The translations under genes and the position numbers were made by a program. The notes below the pieces were generated by a model that was not told the DNA's origin, did no database searches, and saw only the letters and a list, made by a program, of their open reading frames with translations. Shown piece by piece: positions 34,646-39,288 of a DNA stretch of 39,288 nt. This DNA comes from Candidatus Limosilactobacillus excrementigallinarum (GTDB lineage Bacteria; Bacillota; Bacilli; Lactobacillales; Lactobacillaceae). The DNA is taken from NCBI GenBank assembly GCA_019117445.1, contig DWZS01000059.1, positions 1 to 39,288 of the forward strand, in the 5' to 3' direction. Numbering within the stretch: the first letter of the stretch is position 1; each line of letters begins with the position of its first letter.

Positions 34646-35230
34646 ATGACTTTAAACTTAAACGATTATTTACAAACTACCTACACCGATCCGGAATGCC
34701 AACGGATCATTTTTGGCGTCCTCAAACGCCTGCATATCTATTATTATCACCCTGATCGTGCTGATTTTGAACAAGAAGCTCGGATGATCATGGCCAAGGC
34801 GATGCAGCGGTTTGATACCACTCATTCGAAGCTGCCTTCACAGCATGGCCATGCACGATATCTCTACCTCTATCAGCATCTTTATTGGCGTCTAATTGAC
34901 CGCCTGCGGGTTCAAAAACGCCAGACTGAACAAATCCAAATGTCACTTGATAAGGATTTTGCCAACACCGCCGCCCAGATTCAACAAGAAAAAATTTTAC
35001 AGGACTTTGCGGCGGAACATGAATTCACTAAAAGAGAAATTCATAACTTTTTACAAATCTTGATAACGCAATTGACCACTCAACAACGCCGTTATCTTCA
35101 GCTTTTATACCTCGGTTACAAACCGAGTGAGATTGCTGACCGGCTGGGAATTTCCCGCCAAGCCGTTGCCAACCTGCGGCGGCGTATTATCAAAATCGGC
35201 CGCCAGCTCGTCAAATCAACATTTCACTAA
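34646..35230 (+). CDS. ComX/SigH-like sigma-70 family factor
   Basis: The 194-residue protein has a sigma region 2 (about residues 15-92: DRADFEQEARMIMAKAMQRFD, YLYQHLYWRLIDRLRVQKR) and region 4 (about 140-190), with the helix-turn-helix YKPSEIADRLGISRQAVANLRRRI (158-181). Size and layout match the SigH/ComX group of lactobacilli, which directs late competence genes in streptococci. The start at 34646 is set by TTGGAGAAA eight bases upstream; a TTG upstream (34628) is unlikely. It is divergent from a ComK-like gene and has its own terminator. Confidence 0.8.
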   Translation: MTLNLNDYLQTTYTDPECQRIIFGVLKRLHIYYYHPDRADFEQEARMIMAKAMQRFDTTHSKLPSQHGHARYLYLYQHLYWRLIDRLRVQKRQTEQIQMSLDKDFANTAAQIQQEKILQDFAAEHEFTKREIHNFLQILITQLTTQQRRYLQLLYLGYKPSEIADRLGISRQAVANLRRRIIKIGRQLVKSTFH

Positions 35231-35236
35231 CTAACT

Positions 35237-35265
35237 AAAAAGGACTGCTTCATGCAGTCCTTTTT
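35237..35265. terminator. Terminator after the sigma-factor gene
   Basis: AAAAAGGACTGC and GCAGTCCTTTTT are perfect arms around TTCAT, flanked by A and T runs. It may also serve the convergent aminotransferase gene. Confidence 0.9.
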
Positions 35266-35357
35266 GTTTGTAAATACATCCTTATGACAAATTATTTCCT
35301 ATTGTATATACAGATGTATGCATTCGTATATACAAACGATCGGATCACTAAGAGATC

Positions 35358-36542
35358 TTAATTCGTAAATTCCGTAATTGCCTTGCCTAGTCGTTGAATG
35401 CCATCCTTGATCTTTTCTTCACTCATGTTGGAGAAATTCAGGCGGAAGGTTCCAGATTCTGGTTCACCCGGATAGAATGGTTCGCCTGGTACAAAAGCGA
35501 CATTATTTTTAATACATTGGTCAAAGAGGTCTTGTGTATTAATGTTGCCTGGAATCTCAACCCAAATAAAGAGCCCACCATCTGGGTTAGTGTATTTCAC
35601 GCCAGTTGGAAAATGCTTTTGAATTTGTTCAATCATTAATTGCTCACGTTGCCGATAAACCTGGCGAATTTTTGCAATATGCTCATCAATGTTAAAGTCC
35701 GCCAAAAATTCCGCAATAACTTGTTGTGCAACGTTATCCGTATGTAGATCGGCGGATTGCTTGATAACCGTAAAGTGCTTAATAAATGCCGGATCAGCCA
35801 CTACCCAACCCGTCCGTAGTCCTGGCGTTAGGGTCTTTGAGAAGGTACTTAGATAGAAGACCCGTCCGTCAGAATCAAAACTCTTTACTGCCGGTACCGG
35901 ATCACCCGCAAAGCGTAGTTGACCATACGGGTCGTCTTCGATAATCACAATATCATATTGCCGGGCTAGTTCGACCATCCGCTGCCGACGGTCAACTGGC
36001 AGTGTCCGACCAGTTGGATTCTGAAAAGTTGGCACGGTGTACAGGAACTTGGCTTCTGGATGATTTTTTAAAGCCTGCTCTAAAGCATCCATTCGTAAAC
36101 CCTCATCATCCATTTCTACACCCACAATATTGGCACCATAAGTGTTAAAGACATCCAGCGCACTCATGTAGGTTGGCTTTTCAACAAGAATGGTATCACC
36201 ACGGTTAATAAACATTTTAGAAATCAGATCAATCGACTGTTGCGACCCAGTGGTAATGGCGATGTTATCCGCATCACAGCTGACCCCACGTCGCGCCATC
36301 CGCTGCGCTAAAATTTCACGCAACCGCCGAAACCCATTTGAATTACTGTATTGCAGCGCTGATTCAGCAGAAGTTTGGTAAACCCGGTCCGTGGCCTGTT
36401 GCAGTTGACTAGTTGGAAATAGTTCCGGCGCTGGTAATCCACCAGCAAAAGAAATCACGTTCGGCGATGCCGCCACCTTAAGAATTTCGCCAACTGTATC
36501 AACCCCACCTTGGGGAACTGCTTTTGAGTAATTGTATTCCAT
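35358..36542 (-). CDS. PLP-dependent aminotransferase, class I/II (LysN/AraT-like)
   Basis: The 394-residue protein has fold-type-I marks: AGGLPAPELFP, TTGSQQSIDLISK, VPTFQNPTGRT, IIEDDPYGQLRF and STFSKTLTPGLRTGW with the PLP-binding Lys. This is the MocR-related 2-aminoadipate/multi-substrate (aromatic or branched-chain) group, without the MocR DNA-binding part. The start at 36542 (MEYNYSK) follows GGAGGT; an upstream extension overlaps the panE-like gene and is not credible. It follows that gene by 28 bases, under a T-box, so it probably makes keto acids from the amino acid that the T-box senses. Confidence 0.88.
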   Translation of the reverse strand: MEYNYSKAVPQGGVDTVGEILKVAASPNVISFAGGLPAPELFPTSQLQQATDRVYQTSAESALQYSNSNGFRRLREILAQRMARRGVSCDADNIAITTGSQQSIDLISKMFINRGDTILVEKPTYMSALDVFNTYGANIVGVEMDDEGLRMDALEQALKNHPEAKFLYTVPTFQNPTGRTLPVDRRQRMVELARQYDIVIIEDDPYGQLRFAGDPVPAVKSFDSDGRVFYLSTFSKTLTPGLRTGWVVADPAFIKHFTVIKQSADLHTDNVAQQVIAEFLADFNIDEHIAKIRQVYRQREQLMIEQIQKHFPTGVKYTNPDGGLFIWVEIPGNINTQDLFDQCIKNNVAFVPGEPFYPGEPESGTFRLNFSNMSEEKIKDGIQRLGKAITEFTN

Positions 36543-36570
36543 CAAAAAGACCTCCTTCAAAAGTCTACCT

Positions 36571-37530
36571 TTACTTCTTGAATTGCCGCATTGTTTCCGC
36601 CAAATGAACTTCATGCACCACAAATTCATGCGTTCGACAGACGTAGTCATGTTCACGACCGAGCTTTGCAATATAGCCATTAATATAATCAACCTCGGTT
36701 GGTCGTCCCTTGCTAAAGTCTTGATACATGGACGGATAGTGATATTTATAAGCTTTGGAAACTTCAATCACTGATTCAACTTCCTCTTCCCGACTTTCGA
36801 TTAGGTAAATCCCTGCTCGCTCACAAGCATCAAAGGCTTCGTCAAAAAGTTGGCGAGCCATGTCACGGACACCATCATATGCAATAAATTGACCCATCTG
36901 AATCTGGAACATTGTACAAAGGGTATTGCAGACGGCATTGAAAACCACCTTCGACATGCACATCCCTTGCCAATCCTTTGCCCAGACCGGACCCAGCACT
37001 GCTTTTTGGAAGTCCGCAAAAATTACTTGCATGGTCTCATCAGGAGTTTCACTATTATACGGCGCCATGTGCATTACTTCTGACCCGGCAGCCCCCATAA
37101 AATCAACGTTGGCCGGTGCATCCATTCGAGTCGCAATCATCGCGGTCCCACAAACCATCTTGTCTGGTGAGAAGTATTGAGCAATCTTTTCAAAGTGACC
37201 CATCCCGTTCATTGCTGAGAATACGTACTGGTCATCATGGAAAATCCCTGCTTTCGCATCCCGTTGTAGTTCGTCTGCCAATTGCATTTGTTTTTTAAAG
37301 ATAATCCAGACATCCGGATGCCCCGTATATTCTTCAGGATAGAAAATATTGATTGGCACAATATGCCGATTTTCGTGATCGCGGGCTACCGAAACACCGC
37401 CTTGCTCCCGCACCTTCTCAACATTCGGTTGCCAAGTATCAATAAAGTCAACTTGTGCCCCAGCATTTTCTTGCAACATCACTCCGTACCGGTAACCCAT
37501 CGCCCCAGCACCAATAATTCCATACTTCAT
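36571..37530 (-). CDS. panE: Ketopantoate reductase family (PanE/hydroxyacid dehydrogenase)
   Basis: The 319-residue protein begins with GIIGAGAMGYRYG, the NADP loop of ketopantoate reductases, and has the C-terminal domain with KVVFNAVCNTLCTMFQ and SMYQDFSKGRPTEVDYINGYI, the family's second signature (usual pattern S-x-x-x-D-x-x-x-x-x-x-T-E-x-D-x-x-N-G). Known members reduce ketopantoate; in Lactococcus lactis PanE also acts as D-2-hydroxyisocaproate dehydrogenase. Because it is joined to an aminotransferase under T-box control, reduction of amino-acid-derived keto acids is at least as likely as pantothenate synthesis. Ribosome site AAAGGATGATG. Confidence 0.85.
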   Translation of the reverse strand: MKYGIIGAGAMGYRYGVMLQENAGAQVDFIDTWQPNVEKVREQGGVSVARDHENRHIVPINIFYPEEYTGHPDVWIIFKKQMQLADELQRDAKAGIFHDDQYVFSAMNGMGHFEKIAQYFSPDKMVCGTAMIATRMDAPANVDFMGAAGSEVMHMAPYNSETPDETMQVIFADFQKAVLGPVWAKDWQGMCMSKVVFNAVCNTLCTMFQIQMGQFIAYDGVRDMARQLFDEAFDACERAGIYLIESREEEVESVIEVSKAYKYHYPSMYQDFSKGRPTEVDYINGYIAKLGREHDYVCRTHEFVVHEVHLAETMRQFKK

Positions 37531-37565
37531 TTGTCATCATCCTTTCAGCATTATTCGATCAATCA

Positions 37566-37838
37566 AAAAAGCGTCCTCTGTTCAATTTCTGAACAAAGGA
37601 CGCTTCCACGTGGTACCACCTTTTTTCGTTGTCGACTCACATCGCCAACCTCAAACGGACGGCAAAAACTTGCGATCCGCTGCACGATATTGGGTGCCAC
37701 CAAGTTGCCTCGGAAAGCAACTTTTTCATTGTCATCTTTAACTGGAGAGTCAGGATACCTTTCCACTCAACGGTACTCTCTGTGACCTCACTCTGCAGTG
37801 ACTCCATCACAATGGTTAATTGATCTGATTAAGTTGTT
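37566..37838 (-). promoter_or_regulatory. T-box riboswitch upstream of panE-aminotransferase
   Basis: The minus-strand leader holds the T-box core AGGTGGTACCACG (37609-37621) and then a strong terminator: AAGCGTCCTTTGTTC and GAACAGAGGACGCTT (37569-37605) followed by TTTTTT. Upstream, CATTGT and ACAATG close a large stem I. T-box leaders bind a cognate tRNA and allow read-through when it is uncharged. I could not fix the specifier codon. A second, less complete GGTGGCACC core is at 37693-37701. Confidence 0.85.
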
Positions 37839-37844
37839 GCAAGT

Positions 37845-37874
37845 ATCATACGCCGGTTGATTAGAGAATGTCAA
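37845..37874 (-). promoter_or_regulatory. Promoter of the T-box leader
   Basis: On the minus strand TTGACA (37869-37874), 18 bases and TATGAT (37845-37850). Transcription would start near 37838. Confidence 0.65.
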
Positions 37875-37892
37875 CCATTTTCTAATTATTTT

Positions 37893-38648
37893 TTAATTTT
37901 GGTCGGCATTGAAGTACAATTCGTCATCTTTGTGCGTTTCACCAAAGAGGGTCCGGTCCATAACCCGCAATTCAGCTACCCGGTCTGTGTGACCCAAAAC
38001 ATGCCGCACATCTTCACGGGCATTCTTCAAGTATTCCGGATCCTGCAGGCGCTTGGCGAACAGTAATGGCACGTTTGTCATTTGATCAAAAACTGGTTGC
38101 TTATCCTTGTTTTCTTCGGCCATCTTAGCCAAGAAGGTAACAAATGCCTTGTCCTTATCAATCCATGAATTAAAGGTCTGAGACGCATTCTTTTCACTGG
38201 CAAAAGAAATCATGTAATTCTTAAAATAGTCAACTGCGTAGTAATCTTCGCTGGTTGGCTTTACTAATGGGTTGTTTTCAATGAACATCATACAACCAGC
38301 CCCGTAAAGGTAGGTCATGATACCGGCACCCCAAGTGGCTGCCTGACCCTTGGTCACTGGTTCTTTTGCGTTTACTTCTGAGTAGCGCTCAAATAATAAG
38401 AGTGCTGCGATAATGAAATCATCTGCCGTCCACGATGACTTAACATCCATCGTGTGGTTACTATCTTCACCAGCGGTTGGCATTCCTGCGAATTGCACCA
38501 TTGCCCGATTTCCAAAGTACAGTGGGCTATAGTTCAAACTGATCGCCTTATCAAACTGTTGTAAGGCTTCCTTTGGGTTACCAGTTGCCGCCAGTTTAAT
38601 CCCCTTTTGATTGTAGTCTTGTGCGGTACTTGCATTGTGTTTTGCCAT
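37893..38648 (-). CDS. TPR-containing protein of unknown function
   Basis: The 251-residue protein has an N-terminal tetratricopeptide-like repeat (AQDYNQKGIKLAATGNPKEALQQFDKAISLN, about residues 9-40), followed by a longer helical part with FIAALLLFERYS, GAGIMTYLYGAG and AREDVRHVLGH. It has no signal peptide and no visible catalytic motif. The start at 38648 (MAKHNAS) is set by GGAGAGC. Neighbouring genes give no strong clue. No terminator was recognised after it; the T-box promoter begins 18 bases before its stop codon. Confidence 0.6.
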   Translation of the reverse strand: MAKHNASTAQDYNQKGIKLAATGNPKEALQQFDKAISLNYSPLYFGNRAMVQFAGMPTAGEDSNHTMDVKSSWTADDFIIAALLLFERYSEVNAKEPVTKGQAATWGAGIMTYLYGAGCMMFIENNPLVKPTSEDYYAVDYFKNYMISFASEKNASQTFNSWIDKDKAFVTFLAKMAEENKDKQPVFDQMTNVPLLFAKRLQDPEYLKNAREDVRHVLGHTDRVAELRVMDRTLFGETHKDDELYFNADQN

Positions 38649-38746
38649 AGTCAAGCTCTCCATTCTATTTCGAATAATATTAGCAGTGGGAATAGCCAAT
38701 TCCCAACCTCTATTAGTTTTAGCATTCTACGCGCCAAAGCGCAAGA

Positions 38747-39040
38747 TTAGCGTTGTTTAACAATCATCACGTTGCCATCTTCCGGATTGCCATAAACCAG
38801 GTAGTGGCCAGAAAACTTAATTTCGGGAACATCCTTGCCAATTGCAATCCCTTTGACCACGTAATCGCCATTCGGTAATTCTCCAACTTGGTTAAAAAGT
38901 TCTGGTACCGGGTCAATATCGGTCACAAAGACTTGAAATTCGCCATCGACCCCACCGTTGCTAAACGTGAGTTGCTGGCCATCCGCTTGATCAATCACGA
39001 CCCGACCGTGATTAGTCAATTGGTAAACTTGTTGCATCAT
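38747..39040 (-). CDS. Small protein of unknown function
   Basis: The 97-residue acidic protein (MMQQVYQLTNHGRVVIDQ...) appears to be all beta: alternating short strands such as EFQVFVTDID, GDYVVKGIAIG and GHYLVYGN. I do not recognise the family. The start is at 39040 (or the adjacent ATG at 39037), both well spaced from GGAGG. An almost perfect cre-like palindrome lies directly upstream of the ribosome site. Confidence 0.65.
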   Translation of the reverse strand: MMQQVYQLTNHGRVVIDQADGQQLTFSNGGVDGEFQVFVTDIDPVPELFNQVGELPNGDYVVKGIAIGKDVPEIKFSGHYLVYGNPEDGNVMIVKQR

Positions 39041-39053
39041 TTTGCTTACCTCC

Positions 39054-39069
39054 ATGTAAACATTTACAT
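39054..39069 (-). promoter_or_regulatory. Palindrome next to the ribosome site (cre-like)
   Basis: ATGTAAACATTTACAT is a perfect 16-base palindrome. The inner 14 bases match the cre consensus at 13 of 14 positions (the central G is A). It touches the GGAGG of the gene at 38747-39040, so a bound protein would block elongation or initiation. Confidence 0.45.
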
Positions 39070-39208
39070 ATCAAAGTTTAGCGAATTACTGACATAATTT
39101 CAATTAAAAAGAGGCTGGGAATAAACTATTTTAATCTTGACATTTAATATAGAAAACCGAACCATGATTTTTGATTTTGGCAGATTGCAATAAATAACTT
39201 GAACAAAT

Positions 39209-39288
39209 TTAATGACGCAGATTAAGCAAGAAGATCTCAATTGGAGTTCGCCAGTTCAAACATTTGAGAGGCCGTGAATTCAGATACC
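39209..39288 (-). mobile_element. IS30-family transposase, C-terminal end (cut by window edge)
   Basis: On the minus strand the last 26 codons read YLNSRPLKCLNWRTPIEIF..., ending in TAA at 39209. The pattern LNxRPxKxLxxxTPxEIF is the characteristic C-terminus of IS30-type (DDE) transposases. The rest lies beyond the window. The 3' end of the element probably falls in 39103-39208; AGAGGCTGGGA at 39109 may belong to its terminal repeat, but this is not certain. Confidence 0.75.

Noticed and set aside
38728..38741. GCGC-CAAA-GCGC hairpin after the small unknown gene
   Set aside because: The stem is short and no T run follows in the minus-strand direction, so a terminator call is not supported.

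Overview
The window looks like chromosome of a lactic acid bacterium of the Lactobacillaceae, possibly a heterofermentative Limosilactobacillus-like species; the species cannot be fixed from this sequence alone. The signs are a YSIRK/LPXTG mucus-binding adhesin with Mub-type repeats, heme-dependent cydABCD beside a partial menaquinone tail pathway, many cre-like CcpA boxes, a T-box leader and a ComX/SigH-like sigma factor. Composition is moderately AT-rich. Most genes lie on the minus strand.

Layout. (1) 1-5500: two minus-strand redox operons (aldo/keto reductase, TMEM175 channel, NAD(P)-binding reductase; and SDR, NTF2-like protein, NAD(P)-binding reductase) with a LysR regulator whose likely operator precedes the second operon. 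(2) 5580-7470: an autoregulated marR-MFS efflux operon with two clear operators. (3) 7520-11040: a heterodimeric ABC multidrug exporter. (4) 11190-20310: an aerobic electron-transport island made of type-II NADH dehydrogenase, MenA-type prenyltransferase, polyprenyl diphosphate synthase and cydABCD. Together they can pass electrons from NADH to a (demethyl)menaquinone and to O2, if DHNA and heme are supplied. (5) 20660-21370: two overlapping fluoride-channel genes. (6) 21420-24880: an Rpn-family nuclease, a CcpA-controlled dehydrogenase pair and an ASCH protein. (7) 24930-27310: a GIY-YIG/DUF2075 helicase-nuclease, frameshifted at a poly-A tract, followed by a DUF3841 gene. (8) 27440-32715: a large mucus-binding adhesin interrupted by a frameshift in a G6 tract just after its signal peptide. 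(9) 32840-35230: a double ABM-domain protein, then a divergent pair of a ComK-like protein and a ComX/SigH-like sigma factor. (10) 35350-37850: a T-box-controlled PanE-like hydroxyacid dehydrogenase and aminotransferase operon. (11) 37890-39288: a TPR protein, a small unknown protein and the 3' end of an IS30-family transposase.

The most notable points are the two homopolymer frameshifts (adhesin and helicase-nuclease), either of which could be an ON/OFF switch, a true mutation or a sequencing error; the ComK-like/sigma-factor divergon with a palindromic operator and a structured leader; and the T-box in front of a keto-acid reductase/aminotransferase pair. No tRNA, rRNA or CRISPR array was seen.
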